From the NCBI GenBank assembly GCA_964387355.1, contig CAYLWJ010000045.1, positions 1-24,905 on the forward strand: a stretch of DNA of 24,905 nucleotides, given 5' to 3'. This DNA comes from Calidifonticultor sp964387355 (GTDB taxonomy: Bacteria; Actinomycetota; Humimicrobiia; Humimicrobiales; Humimicrobiaceae). The notes below the pieces were generated by a model. The model did not search any database. It was given only the letters and a program-made list of their open reading frames with translations, and was not told the origin of the DNA. Positions 14,790 to 24,014 of the stretch are shown here, piece by piece (the stretch's first letter is position 1; every line of letters starts with the position of its first letter). Position numbers and translations under genes: made by a program.

Positions 14790-16970
14790 TTACATTATTG
14801 GTTCCATTTCTAATGCCGGATGCCCAACATCCATCATCCATTTTAAAACTTCCTCTTCAGTTGTTGCATTTTCTTCTGTAGCAATCTTATCAACAAAATC
14901 AGGCATACCCATTTCTTCTGCCCTCTCTTTAAGCAACTGCCCAATTTCTTCTTTTAACTGTCTAGGCATCCACACAAGTCTTTTTAAACCTCCATCAGCT
15001 CTAATAAATTTTTTAGAAGCAATAAAATATTTACTTATCCCGATAAAACCAGGAGTTTGGATTCCACCTCCAACCATACCTGCAATAGTTGAAAATTTCA
15101 TGCCACAGGGTGTCATGTCAGAATATTCTCTGTTAACTGCCATAACACCATTAGTTGTAGGTAAAATTGTAACTATTACTTCAAAGCATCCACAAGAGGT
15201 CATTGGGTCAACCATCATTGAATAAGCAGAAAATGACTCTAGTTTTTGATGGGAAGCTTTATAAACAAATTCATTTACACCTTTCCATATGCCAAGATTT
15301 TCATCAATTGTTTCACCCTTCTTTATAGGTTGATTTGGGCCAGCAGGGTTAATTTCAAAAGCTGCCTTACAATCAAGCCAGTTATATGCTCCACAAAGAC
15401 CCGGCCTTTCAGGTGAAACAACACAAACGTGATTAGGTGCAAAAGACTGGCACAATGTACATGAATAAAATGTGTCAACGGTTTCATCAGTTAAAGTTTT
15501 AAGTCTTTCATCTCTTATTCTAAAAGCTTCTTTTGCTCTATGCTTTAACTCTGAAACATCCTCAGGATTGGTATAAATTTTTATTTGAATTTTGTCCATT
15601 ATATTTGCAAAAGTAGAATGCATTTTTGCATGAATAATAACTCCAAGATGCCTTATTTTAAAGCCACTTTTTACAGCATCTTTACTAAATCTTACCCAAA
15701 CAATGTCTCTTTGTCCCATATGGAAAATGCCTGTAGCATAATTTATAAAATAATGGATTTGTCTTTCCATAACAGGCTCAAAATCTTCCTGCATTTTTCT
15801 GCCAGAAACAAGTACTTCTATTCCCAATGGAAGAGCGCTTCCTTCAGATACATCATCTACTTCTGGTCCAAATACTTCAATTTTACCGTCTTCTACTTCG
15901 CTGGAATCAGCCATATGAAGATATTCAACAGCCTCCGTAATATTTCCACCAAACTCAATATAAGTATTTTCCTTTCTAACTCGTTCGCCTTCAAATGCAG
16001 CACCAAAAGCAACTGGAATGTCAACCTTGTCTACAGTAATTTTTAAGCCACGAACTTCAATTGCTTTTGAGACAATTTCTTCATCAGGTATATTTGAAAC
16101 AACATGCTCATAAGTACATACACCTCTAGGAAGTATTTCTGGAATTGGAGTATCTGCAATTGTTGGAAAACCAAAGTTTATTGCTCCAGCAGCATTTGCA
16201 TATTTTTCTTCATCTACTTCTCCAAGAGCAAGAACAAATGCAAAAACCCTGTCTTTATTGTATAAAAGCATTCTTCTGTAATCACCAGGTTGAACTCCAC
16301 CAAAACTTAATGCTGCTCTTGCGGCAAATCCTAATGAATAAACTGTTGCGGTAATATCTTTTCCAAAAGGAACAAGCCTGGTATCCCACCCTAACTCAAC
16401 ACCTTCTTCATAAAGCTGTTCAGCCATAGAAATGCCATTTGTATTACCGGAAATAAACACATATATATTTTTTTCTTGAAGCTCACGTGCAATCTTTACA
16501 GCTGTTTTATTGTCTTTGCAAGCACCAACACATGCTGCAAATCCTGGTGCTGTTCCATCAACAAACTCAATGCCTCTTTCCCTAATTATTACATCAGTTG
16601 CAGCGCCAAGCCAAATTCCTTCTACTGGTGATGGCCCATCAAGATATTTAATAGCCTCAATAATCTCTTCTGCCCACAAAGTTGCTATTCCAGCATCAAG
16701 CGTTCCACCTAAATACGGTAGCCATAATTTTTCTGCTGGCACTGCAGGAAGTAATTTTTTTGCTTCTTCTATAACTTTTACTGCATCAGATAAAGTCTCA
16801 ACAGCAATACCAGTCATACTATATATTATCGGTAGATAATAACCTGTATTAGGAAACTCAATCTTTTGCTCTGGACCATGCTTATCTATTGAATTTTTTA
16901 AAATTTCCTCAGCTTTTTTAACAATCTTATAAGCACCTTTTATTGCACTTGTAGCTATTATTTTAGACAT
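14790..16970 (-). CDS. acsB: Acetyl-CoA synthase catalytic subunit (bacterial type)
   Basis: AcsB condenses CO, a methyl group from AcsCD, and CoA at the nickel-iron A-cluster to give acetyl-CoA. The 726-residue protein has the N-terminal CODH-contact domain, so it is the bacterial form. All A-cluster ligands are present: Cys504, Cys507, Cys516 and Cys526 (SCTLCQSFAPNHVC, then GLCG) and the distal-nickel pair Cys593/Cys595 (TSCGCFEV), each two residues before the Moorella numbering. The start ATG overlaps the acsA stop by 8 nt and has AAGGAGG ahead of it inside acsA, so translation is coupled and a 1:1 complex is expected. A 14-bp direct repeat (14768-14781 and 14785-14798) spans the stop codon, an apparent short duplication of the gene end. 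Confidence 0.98.
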   Translation of the reverse strand: MSKIIATSAIKGAYKIVKKAEEILKNSIDKHGPEQKIEFPNTGYYLPIIYSMTGIAVETLSDAVKVIEEAKKLLPAVPAEKLWLPYLGGTLDAGIATLWAEEIIEAIKYLDGPSPVEGIWLGAATDVIIRERGIEFVDGTAPGFAACVGACKDNKTAVKIARELQEKNIYVFISGNTNGISMAEQLYEEGVELGWDTRLVPFGKDITATVYSLGFAARAALSFGGVQPGDYRRMLLYNKDRVFAFVLALGEVDEEKYANAAGAINFGFPTIADTPIPEILPRGVCTYEHVVSNIPDEEIVSKAIEVRGLKITVDKVDIPVAFGAAFEGERVRKENTYIEFGGNITEAVEYLHMADSSEVEDGKIEVFGPEVDDVSEGSALPLGIEVLVSGRKMQEDFEPVMERQIHYFINYATGIFHMGQRDIVWVRFSKDAVKSGFKIRHLGVIIHAKMHSTFANIMDKIQIKIYTNPEDVSELKHRAKEAFRIRDERLKTLTDETVDTFYSCTLCQSFAPNHVCVVSPERPGLCGAYNWLDCKAAFEINPAGPNQPIKKGETIDENLGIWKGVNEFVYKASHQKLESFSAYSMMVDPMTSCGCFEVIVTILPTTNGVMAVNREYSDMTPCGMKFSTIAGMVGGGIQTPGFIGISKYFIASKKFIRADGGLKRLVWMPRQLKEEIGQLLKERAEEMGMPDFVDKIATEENATTEEEVLKWMMDVGHPALEMEPIM

Positions 16971-18927
16971 CTTGTAGCTTCCTCCTTGCCTCCATATCCA
17001 TTAAAACTCTTTCTTTTTTAACATCAATTTTTAATGCTTTTCTTTTTTCCTGAATTACATTAATAACTTTCTCCAATAAAACATCAATATCGCTTATATA
17101 CTCCAATTGTCCACCAAATTTTTCTTGCCAACCTTGTGTCATTATTCTTTTTACTTCTTTACTGGACTCAATTGGAATAGGCTCACCGCTAAAAGCAACA
17201 TAAACACCTGATGCTGCAAAATAAGTACCAATTGATAGTGCTTTTTCACTCATCCATTCAGGTGCTATTCCAGCTGCTGGTAAATCACTTATATCTTCAC
17301 CTAATCCGCCTTCCCTTACTATTTCGGAAGCAATTGTTAAAATTCTTGAATTATCTACGCAAGAACCCAAATGAAGTATTGGCGGTATCCCAACCGCTTC
17401 ACAAATGGAACGCAGACCTTCACCAGCATACTCCATTGCTTCAGGAATCATTATGCCACATTTTGCAGTGGCAAGAGCGCCACACCCAGTTTGAACTACT
17501 AAATAATCTCTTTTTATAAATTCTTTAGCTAAATAATTATGATATTTATCTTGTGCAAACCTTGCATTATTACAACCAACAATTGCAACAATTCCCTGTA
17601 TTCTTCCGTCAATTATTCCATCATTTAAAGGTCTAAAAGATTCCCTGAATCTTCCACCAAGCATATATCTAATATATTCATGCGAAAATCCTGCAACTAA
17701 GTCAGATTTTATTTCAGGTATACAAACATTATTTTTTCTATTATTAAAATTATCTATTGCAGTTTTAATAATTTCTTTTGCGAGTGTTACACCGTTAACT
17801 TCATTAAATTCCATATGAATTGCACCTGGAATTTTTGCTTTTGGAGATGATGTTACTAATTTAGTATGGTATTTTTTTGCTACCTCAGCTAAGGACTGCA
17901 TTACACATTGTATGTCAACCACCATGAGTTCTACAGCACCTGTCATTATTGCCATTTCCTGGGATAAAAAATTTCCTATTGGTGCAACACCTTGTCTCAT
18001 TAATACTTCATTAGCAGTACAACAGATACCCACTACATTTATCCCATTGGCACCCTTTGATTTAGCATACTCAACAAGTTCTTCATTATCAGCAAGTTCT
18101 GCAATAATTTCTGATAATGTTGGCTCATGCCCATGAATTACAATATTTACTTCATCTTTTTTTAACATTCCAATATTTGATTTCGCTGCAAGTGGCACTG
18201 GAGTGGTAAATAAAATATCAGTAATTTCAGTACCAATCATTGAACCACCCCATCCATCTGATAATGCTGTTCTTACTGCCTGGTCCAAAATATTTTCAGG
18301 ATCTTGGTCTACTCCAATATTAGTTCTGTGCAACATTTCTACTACTTCTCTGTCAATACTGCGGGGCACTACTTTATATTTTCTCCAAATTTCTTGTCTC
18401 TTTTTTGGAGCAATTTTTATTAAGTCAATTTCTCCCGTTTGCTGGCCAAAAAGTTGTAATGATTTTTCTGCTACATCCTTAGCTATTTCATTTACTGTTC
18501 TATCATTCACACTAATACCTAAATTTTTTGCAAGTTTAAAAAGCTTTAGTTCATCTTTAATCTTTAAACCCTCTGCCTTGCCTTCTGCTGTTAAAGCAAG
18601 AAGATGAGCCATGTCTCTTCCATGATCAGAATGAGCTGAAGCTCCTGCAGCAATACTCCTTCCTAAATTTCTAGCTGCAATTGTGCCAAGTGTTGCCCCA
18701 CATAAACCAGTTGTATCTTCTCTTACTCTACACGGACCCATTGAACAATTTTTACAGCATATCCCAGAAACACCAGCCCCAATTGGACAAGGTTTAGTTG
18801 ATTTGGACCTTGAAAAAACAGTTGAAATTTCCTCTTCAACATTTTCTAATATATAACAAACTGCTTCATCACCACTAATATTTTCTTTTTCTATTTCTTT
18901 TTTTATATCTTTTTTCTCGTTTACCAT
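16963..18927 (-). CDS. acsA: Anaerobic carbon monoxide dehydrogenase catalytic subunit
   Basis: AcsA/CooS interconverts CO2 and CO at the Ni-4Fe-4S C-cluster and, with AcsB, supplies CO for acetyl-CoA. The 654-residue protein has the N-terminal D- and B-cluster cysteines (Cys47, Cys57, Cys58, Cys61, Cys66 and Cys76, in CPIGAGVSGICCKNC and GPCR). C-cluster ligands are seen in GHEPTLSE, VGICCTANE, DIQCVMQSL, VGCNNAR, QTGCGA and LGSCVDNSR. The set is complete, so the enzyme should be active. The start is the ATG at 18927 after AAAGGGT. The stop overlaps the acsB start. A 273-bp AT-only gap containing a 24-bp palindrome separates it from acsD upstream, so a separate promoter or processing site is possible. 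Confidence 0.98.
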   Translation of the reverse strand: MVNEKKDIKKEIEKENISGDEAVCYILENVEEEISTVFSRSKSTKPCPIGAGVSGICCKNCSMGPCRVREDTTGLCGATLGTIAARNLGRSIAAGASAHSDHGRDMAHLLALTAEGKAEGLKIKDELKLFKLAKNLGISVNDRTVNEIAKDVAEKSLQLFGQQTGEIDLIKIAPKKRQEIWRKYKVVPRSIDREVVEMLHRTNIGVDQDPENILDQAVRTALSDGWGGSMIGTEITDILFTTPVPLAAKSNIGMLKKDEVNIVIHGHEPTLSEIIAELADNEELVEYAKSKGANGINVVGICCTANEVLMRQGVAPIGNFLSQEMAIMTGAVELMVVDIQCVMQSLAEVAKKYHTKLVTSSPKAKIPGAIHMEFNEVNGVTLAKEIIKTAIDNFNNRKNNVCIPEIKSDLVAGFSHEYIRYMLGGRFRESFRPLNDGIIDGRIQGIVAIVGCNNARFAQDKYHNYLAKEFIKRDYLVVQTGCGALATAKCGIMIPEAMEYAGEGLRSICEAVGIPPILHLGSCVDNSRILTIASEIVREGGLGEDISDLPAAGIAPEWMSEKALSIGTYFAASGVYVAFSGEPIPIESSKEVKRIMTQGWQEKFGGQLEYISDIDVLLEKVINVIQEKRKALKIDVKKERVLMDMEARRKLQDV

Positions 18928-18990
18928 TTGTAATTTACCCTTTCAAACTAATTTAGTTAAAAAATTAATAATTTTTAAATATTTTTTATC

Positions 18991-19014
18991 TAAAATAATT
19001 TATAAATTATTTTA
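18991..19014. repeat. Perfect 24-bp AT-only palindrome between acsD and acsA
   Basis: The dyad is centred between 19002 and 19003 (left arm TAAAATAATTTA). It is flanked by direct repeats of TTATCTAAAA. It contains no G or C, so a hairpin would be weak. It could be a protein site or a remnant of termination or processing, and it may be only an AT-rich coincidence. Confidence 0.35.
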
Positions 19015-19200
19015 AAATTTATCTAAAACCTAATTGCTATAAAATTTAATTAATATAAAAATTCCTTAAGTTCTTATATATCAAACTTTTAAATTTTATA
19101 TAACTTTTAAATTTTTTAAGTTTTATAATAATTTATAATATTTATGGATAATTATAGTAATTATTAGATATCTATATTAAATTATTAATAATGACTCTAA

Positions 19201-20142
19201 TTATAATAGCTCATTTATAACATCTTTAATTATTTTTACCGCTTTAGGATGAGACATTGTTACAATATTTGAACCTGATAAAAGCATACACATTGCAGAA
19301 ATTGTTTCCCAGTTTATTCCTCTATTCTCATCATTGCCCCAGTCTTCTACTGTCTCTTGGTTTTCTTTCACTTCTTTTACTTTCCAAATTTCTGCAGCTA
19401 TATTATTAATTATTGGCATCTGGGTCATTTTATCATCCTGAAGTAATGCAGCAATTTTTAGCCTTTCCATAGCCGAAAAGCAATATTCAATACCATAGCC
19501 TAGTCCTGAACTTGAAGGGTCCATTACAATTCTGTCTTCAGGTACTCCTAGCTGAGTTAATAAAATATTTAATTGTTTTGCAATATTAACATCAAGAGGG
19601 TTTAAAGAAATCAAATTATTCTTATAAGCAATAGTCGCAGCAGCAAGAGTCTTATAGTTATCTTCTTCTACCCATCCAAGTAATATATTTGTATCTTCAT
19701 TTATTTCAGAGACTTTTTTCATAACATCAGCAACAACTTCAAGTGGTGCTTCTGGGTAAACAATTAATGGTTTACTTATAGATTCTCGTAACTCTTTTAC
19801 TAAATTTCCAGCTTGTTCTGCATTTAATGTATTAACATCAGGATTTACTCCTGTGATATGAAAACAAATTGCATCAGCACTATATTCATCTATGCATTTT
19901 TTTGCAAATTTTTTTGGGTCATCTAATACATCCTTATAATATTCAATTAAGTAATTTGGCCAGTGTTTAGGAACAACATCATATACATCCATAGCAACTA
20001 TGGGCTTGTTTTTAATATCGCCTTCAAAAACACAAAATGGCAAGGCTGTTTCTCCACCTACTCCAACCTGCAAATCACCTTTTCCAAGCACAACCGTATT
20101 TATTTTTCCATTATACTGCTCTTTTGGGATTACAAAACTCAT
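19201..20142 (-). CDS. acsD: Corrinoid/iron-sulfur protein small subunit
   Basis: AcsD is the delta subunit that caps the corrinoid of AcsC, forming the methyl carrier between AcsE and AcsB. The 313-residue TIM-barrel protein shows the family segments VGGETALPF (27-35), PIVAMDVYDVVP (48-59), DAICFHITGVNPD near 92, ILLGWVEEDN near 153, VMDPSSSGLGYGIEY and INNIAAEIW. Length is typical. GGGGGA ahead of the ATG supports the start. It normally sits beside acsC; here acsA and acsB stand between them. The 426-bp gap upstream carries the GTAAC repeats and probably a promoter. Confidence 0.95.
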   Translation of the reverse strand: MSFVIPKEQYNGKINTVVLGKGDLQVGVGGETALPFCVFEGDIKNKPIVAMDVYDVVPKHWPNYLIEYYKDVLDDPKKFAKKCIDEYSADAICFHITGVNPDVNTLNAEQAGNLVKELRESISKPLIVYPEAPLEVVADVMKKVSEINEDTNILLGWVEEDNYKTLAAATIAYKNNLISLNPLDVNIAKQLNILLTQLGVPEDRIVMDPSSSGLGYGIEYCFSAMERLKIAALLQDDKMTQMPIINNIAAEIWKVKEVKENQETVEDWGNDENRGINWETISAMCMLLSGSNIVTMSHPKAVKIIKDVINELL

Positions 20143-20568
20143 TGTATTTCCCCCTTTTTTATTTTTTTAATTTTTTAATTCTATAATAAATAATTTTAAC
20201 TAAATGAAAATTTGAAAATTTTTTTTAAGAATTTAAAAATTTATATTTTTTACGCCTATATTAAAAATAATTAAAGTTAAAAAATTAAACAAAATTAAAT
20301 AATTAAAATAATTATTATTAGTAACTACTTTGTAACACTAGTAACATTACTTTTATTTTACCATTTTTTTTAAAAAAAATACTAATATTTTTTTAAAAAA
20401 ATAGAAAAAATTAGAAAGTTTAATTATTTATATATTTAGTTCAAAATAGGTTAATAAAAATTCTTTTTTGAAGGACAAAATTACCAATAGAAAGGATAAC
20501 AAAAAGAATATAAAACATTTCATTTAGAATAATTATTTAGAATAACTTATTAAAAAATTAAAAGAAGA
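20143..20568. other. 426-bp non-coding gap upstream of acsD
   Basis: This is the longest gap inside the acs cluster. It carries the acsD ribosome binding site and a GTAAC repeat cluster (20321-20350). The rest is AT-rich, with long A and T runs near 20360-20405. No ORF, strong hairpin or clear -35/-10 pair is visible. A separate acsD promoter is likely from the size of the gap, which is inference. Confidence 0.5.
20321..20350. promoter_or_regulatory. GTAAC repeat cluster, candidate operator for acsDABCE
   Basis: GTAAC occurs at 20321-20325, 20332-20336 and 20341-20345, about one helical turn apart (11 and 9 bp). The last copy runs into the dyad GTAA-CA-TTAC (20341-20350). On the coding strand these read as GTTAC. 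The cluster lies about 180 bp upstream of acsD. The pair GTAAC-ACTA-GTAACA matches the arrangement at 10361-10375. Binding of a shared regulator is inference. Confidence 0.4.
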
Positions 20569-21363
20569 TTAAATTTTTAATTTATTTAAAATTTCCTTTA
20601 CTTGATTTAATGAAATACTGTCAGCTTGGAGACTAAAAATATCTTTACCATCTAATTCTAAATCTAAAAGGTTTTTATCTTGGCTTATTATTCCTAATAA
20701 ATTAAAATTATAGCTTTCCAATATTTCAATAAGTCTTTTATCTAAAATAAAAGATTCATTAATATAGTTGCCATCAAAGCTTTTATTAAAAACAACTCTA
20801 TTGATTATTAAAAAAGTTTCTTTTGCCTTAATATTTAGTTCTTTAGAAAGCTCTCTAATTCTATTTGCAGCCATAATGCCCCTTGGAGAAGGGTCAGAAA
20901 CAATTAAAAGATAATCTACATCATTTGTTGTCTTTCTGCTTAAATGTTCCATGCCTGCCTCATTATCCATTATCACATAATCATAATTTTGCTGCAGCAT
21001 ATCAATATATTTTTTAAATAGATTATTAGCAGCACAATAACAGCCTGGCCCCTCACCTCTTCCCATTGCTAAAAGATCAAAACCGTTTGCTTCAATTAAA
21101 ATCTTATGAATATTCATCTCAACTAGCTGATCTTTATACAGTCCAGAGGAAATAATTGCTCCGTCCTTTTTAAATTCTTCAACAAGCTGCCCAACTGTTC
21201 CAACTAGCTTTACACCTAAAATTTCATTAAGATTAGAATTAGGGTCAGCATCAACTGCAAGTATATCTTTTTTACCTGCATCTTTTAGGCACCTAACAAT
21301 TAAAGCACATAATGTTGTTTTACCTGTACCACCCTTGCCTGCAACAGCAATTTTTAAATTCAT
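20569..21363 (-). CDS. cooC: CooC-type nickel-insertion ATPase (proximal copy)
   Basis: The 264-residue protein is a second CooC-family ATPase with Walker A GKGGTGKTT (9-17), VDADPNSNLNE (37-47), VIMDNEAGMEHLS and the metal-binding Cys108/Cys110 (GPGCYC). It differs from the copy at 11480-12259 along most of its length, so it is an old paralogue and not a recent duplication. One copy probably serves CODH and the other ACS. The ASKHA neighbour acsV ends 228 bp upstream, and acsD begins 426 bp downstream. The ribosome binding site is weak (AGGTAA). Confidence 0.92.
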   Translation of the reverse strand: MNLKIAVAGKGGTGKTTLCALIVRCLKDAGKKDILAVDADPNSNLNEILGVKLVGTVGQLVEEFKKDGAIISSGLYKDQLVEMNIHKILIEANGFDLLAMGRGEGPGCYCAANNLFKKYIDMLQQNYDYVIMDNEAGMEHLSRKTTNDVDYLLIVSDPSPRGIMAANRIRELSKELNIKAKETFLIINRVVFNKSFDGNYINESFILDKRLIEILESYNFNLLGIISQDKNLLDLELDGKDIFSLQADSISLNQVKEILNKLKI

Positions 21364-21591
21364 AAATTACCTATTCTACCTATTCTTTTACATCTAATAA
21401 GAATTATAAAACAATAAAATAAAACAATAAAAATTAATTAATTTTCATATTAATTTTCATATTCATTCACATTTAATATTTATATTTATAAAATATTAAA
21501 AAATTACTTTCACTAAAAATTATTAAATAAATTTTATTAATTATTAGTATAAATTTGAATAAATTTAAATAACTATTACTTTAAACTATTA

Positions 21592-23796
21592 CTATAAATT
21601 ATAAATCAACTTTTCTACAGTTGGAAAATCTTTTATATCTGTATATGGTAAAAATAAACCTGCAATATATCTATCCATAAATTTTGTATTTACACTAAGC
21701 TCAGCATAAGTTATTTTACTTGCTATTTTTTTTGTTAATTTATATTTTTTTATTGATATTAAACTAAAATATGCACCTATAATAGAGGTATTGCCTAAGA
21801 AAAAATATTTTCTTAAATCCACATCTGGAAGCATTCCGATAACCACTGCATTTCGTACATTTAAATTTTTCCCTAACCCTCCAGCTATATAAATTTTATC
21901 AATATCCTTAATTTTTAAATCTACTTCTTCAAGTAAAGTTTTAATTCCTGAATAAACAGCTGCTTTTGCCCTAATTAGGTTATTGATATCGACTTCATTA
22001 ACATAAATTTCACTCCCGCTAGCACTTTGAGTCTTATCAGCAATTACATACCGATACTCATCATTAACTTTTTTTAAAAAAATATTGCCTATATCTTTAT
22101 TGAATTTTCCCTTTCTATCAATTACACCTTTAAGATACATTTCACCAAGAAGGTCTATTAAACCAGAGCCGCAAATTCCTAATGGTTTTTGATTTCCAAT
22201 AGTTTCAAAACTGCATTTAAAAGTAACTTTGTCAATATCAACTTTTTCAATGGCTCCCTCTACAGCCCTAACTCCCCAATCAACACCCCCGCCTTCAAAA
22301 GCAGGACCTGCAGAACAAGAACATCCAATAAGCCAGTCTTTATTTCCAATTACCATCTCCCCATTAGTACCTAAATCTATAAATAAACATGTATTTTTTC
22401 TCTGCAATATATTAATTGAAACAAGTCCAGACGTTATATCACCACCAAGATAACTTGCAACACCTTCAATACAATAAATATAAGCGTTGTTGAAATTTTC
22501 AAGACCAACTTCTTTTGCTTTTACAGCTTCAAAGCTATTTGAAACAGTTATATATGGTTCTTCTCTTATAAATTTTGGTGAGACACCAAAAAACAAATGC
22601 GTCATTGTTGAATTTCCTGATACTATAAAAGCAGCGACATCCTCAAAACTTATTTTTAATTTTTCTAGTAACTCTATCGATAGCTTATTTATTTTTTCTA
22701 CTACAGCTTTCTGCAATATTTCCAGTCCTTGATTTTTCAAAGAAAAAACTATTCGGTTTATTATATCTTCACCATATTTTATTTGAGGGTTATAATCTGA
22801 ATTCGAAATTAAAATTTCACCACTTTTTAAGTTTACAAGATAAATTACAATAGTTGTTGTTCCTATATCAACCGCAAAACCAAAAATATCCTTGGAGCTA
22901 TTACTATCCTGAATATTTATCAAATTATTCGAAATTTTATCAACTGTTACAAATATTTCCCAATCTGAACTCCTTAAGATATTAGGAAGTTTTTGAAGTA
23001 TTTTAAGTGGTATTTTAATATCCTTTATTTTCAAGTTATCATATATGCTTTTTTTTAATCTAAAAACATCGCTTGTATTATAAAACAAAGTAGGCTTTTC
23101 AACTTTTATTTTCTCTTTTATAATCCAAGAATTTAAATTATTTTTAATTAACTTATCTAATATCTCTTTAGCATAAAATGCTTTTGTATAAGGGGTGTAC
23201 TTGTCCTTTTTTAAATTAAATTCATCACCCTCTATTTTTGCCTTCTTCTTTTCTGTTGGAAAAACAAGTATTTCCAAATTACTGTTTACATAACTTAAAC
23301 ACGAAAGGTAGATGTTTTCTTTTTTCTGTTCTTGCCTTATAAACTTACTTTCTTGTGATAAAACACTTCCTGATATAATTTTTACTTTACATCTTCCACA
23401 TGTTCCAGCCCCTCCACATGATGATTCTATATCTATACCATTTTCAATTAATGCAAGCCTTAAATTATATCCCTTTTTAACTTTTATAATTTTCCCTTGT
23501 GGGTATACCACAATTTTAAATGTATTATTGTCATTATTACTAAAATTATAGCTGTTATTTTTGCTGATATTACTATTACTATTATTGCTTTCTATATTAC
23601 TATTATTGATATTGTTATTTATAGTGGTGTTGTTATTGTTAATGGTATTACTATTAATATTGTTAATACTTATTTTAATATTGCTCTTGTTATTGATATT
23701 GCTAGCGCTATCGCTATTGATATTAATATTAGGATTGGCATTGGTATTAGTATTGTTACTATTAAAATTTTTATTAGAATTAAATTTAATTTTCAT
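21592..23796 (-). CDS. acsV: Corrinoid protein reductive activator (RACo/AcsV) with Asn-rich extension
   Basis: RACo-type proteins use ATP hydrolysis to drive an electron into the oxidised Co(II) corrinoid of AcsCD and restore Co(I). After residue 92 comes a [2Fe-2S] domain (Cys127, Cys133, Cys136 and Cys166; SCGGAGTCGRCKV). A linker domain and the C-terminal ASKHA ATPase follow, with phosphate loops AVDIGTTTIVIYL and LFIDLGTNGEMVIG, GGGVDWGVRAVEGAI and the adenosine motif YIAGGLGKNLN. Residues 92-734 make a normal-sized RACo. The first 91 residues are an added tract with 41 Asn plus many Ile and Ser, low-complexity and probably disordered. No alternative start with a ribosome binding site appears before residue 92, so the tract is likely translated. 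It is the first gene of the minus-strand acs cluster. Confidence 0.92.
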   Translation of the reverse strand: MKIKFNSNKNFNSNNTNTNANPNININSDSASNINNKSNIKISINNINSNTINNNNTTINNNINNSNIESNNSNSNISKNNSYNFSNNDNNTFKIVVYPQGKIIKVKKGYNLRLALIENGIDIESSCGGAGTCGRCKVKIISGSVLSQESKFIRQEQKKENIYLSCLSYVNSNLEILVFPTEKKKAKIEGDEFNLKKDKYTPYTKAFYAKEILDKLIKNNLNSWIIKEKIKVEKPTLFYNTSDVFRLKKSIYDNLKIKDIKIPLKILQKLPNILRSSDWEIFVTVDKISNNLINIQDSNSSKDIFGFAVDIGTTTIVIYLVNLKSGEILISNSDYNPQIKYGEDIINRIVFSLKNQGLEILQKAVVEKINKLSIELLEKLKISFEDVAAFIVSGNSTMTHLFFGVSPKFIREEPYITVSNSFEAVKAKEVGLENFNNAYIYCIEGVASYLGGDITSGLVSINILQRKNTCLFIDLGTNGEMVIGNKDWLIGCSCSAGPAFEGGGVDWGVRAVEGAIEKVDIDKVTFKCSFETIGNQKPLGICGSGLIDLLGEMYLKGVIDRKGKFNKDIGNIFLKKVNDEYRYVIADKTQSASGSEIYVNEVDINNLIRAKAAVYSGIKTLLEEVDLKIKDIDKIYIAGGLGKNLNVRNAVVIGMLPDVDLRKYFFLGNTSIIGAYFSLISIKKYKLTKKIASKITYAELSVNTKFMDRYIAGLFLPYTDIKDFPTVEKLIYNL
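23524..23796 (-). repeat. Asn-coding low-complexity tract in acsV
   Basis: The tract is made of short AAT, AAC and ATT triplet patterns that stay in frame for 91 codons. Both AAT and AAC occur, so it is not a pure trinucleotide microsatellite. Codons for Asp, Glu and Lys are rare in it. Tracts like this can change length by slippage. The smaller Asn-rich linker in the Fur-NuoE ORF is similar. Confidence 0.75.
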
Positions 23797-23848
23797 ATAT
23801 CAAAAAATAAGCCTATAATTTAATTATTTAAAATTTTTAATTTACTTA

Positions 23849-23877
23849 TTTATATTATAATATTTACTAGTATTCAA
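23849..23877 (-). promoter_or_regulatory. Possible promoter for acsV and the acs cluster
   Basis: On the minus strand TTGAAT (23877-23872) and TATAAA (23854-23849) are spaced by 17 bp, which puts the start site near 23842 and the ATG 46 nt later. In DNA this AT-rich such pairs can occur by chance. Confidence 0.35.
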
Positions 23878-24014
23878 TATCTAATTAGTTCTTGCTAAAT
23901 AATTGACTATAATTTTAAAAAATTTAAAAAATTTTGTACTTAATAAATTTAATTTTTTTAACATAATAATGAATTATTCAACATACACTAATTATCTAAT
24001 TCAATATTTTGTTA

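Noticed and set aside
15585..16046. 153-codon plus-strand ORF opposite acsB
   Set aside because: Antisense to conserved acetyl-CoA synthase sequence, with no ribosome binding site and no domain.
18203..18607. 134-codon plus-strand ORF opposite acsA
   Set aside because: Antisense shadow of the CODH gene; Ser/Phe-rich composition mirrors the opposite strand.
20143..20568. Searched for a cobalamin riboswitch or other structured leader in the gaps of the corrinoid gene cluster
   Set aside because: The gaps are almost pure A/T with no GC-containing stems or B12-box-like sequence that I can recognise.
23497..23823. Long plus-strand ORFs of almost pure Ile or Leu opposite the start of acsV
   Set aside because: They are antisense readings of the Asn-coding AAT/AAC tract; ATT and TTA codons in these frames give artificial hydrophobic proteins.
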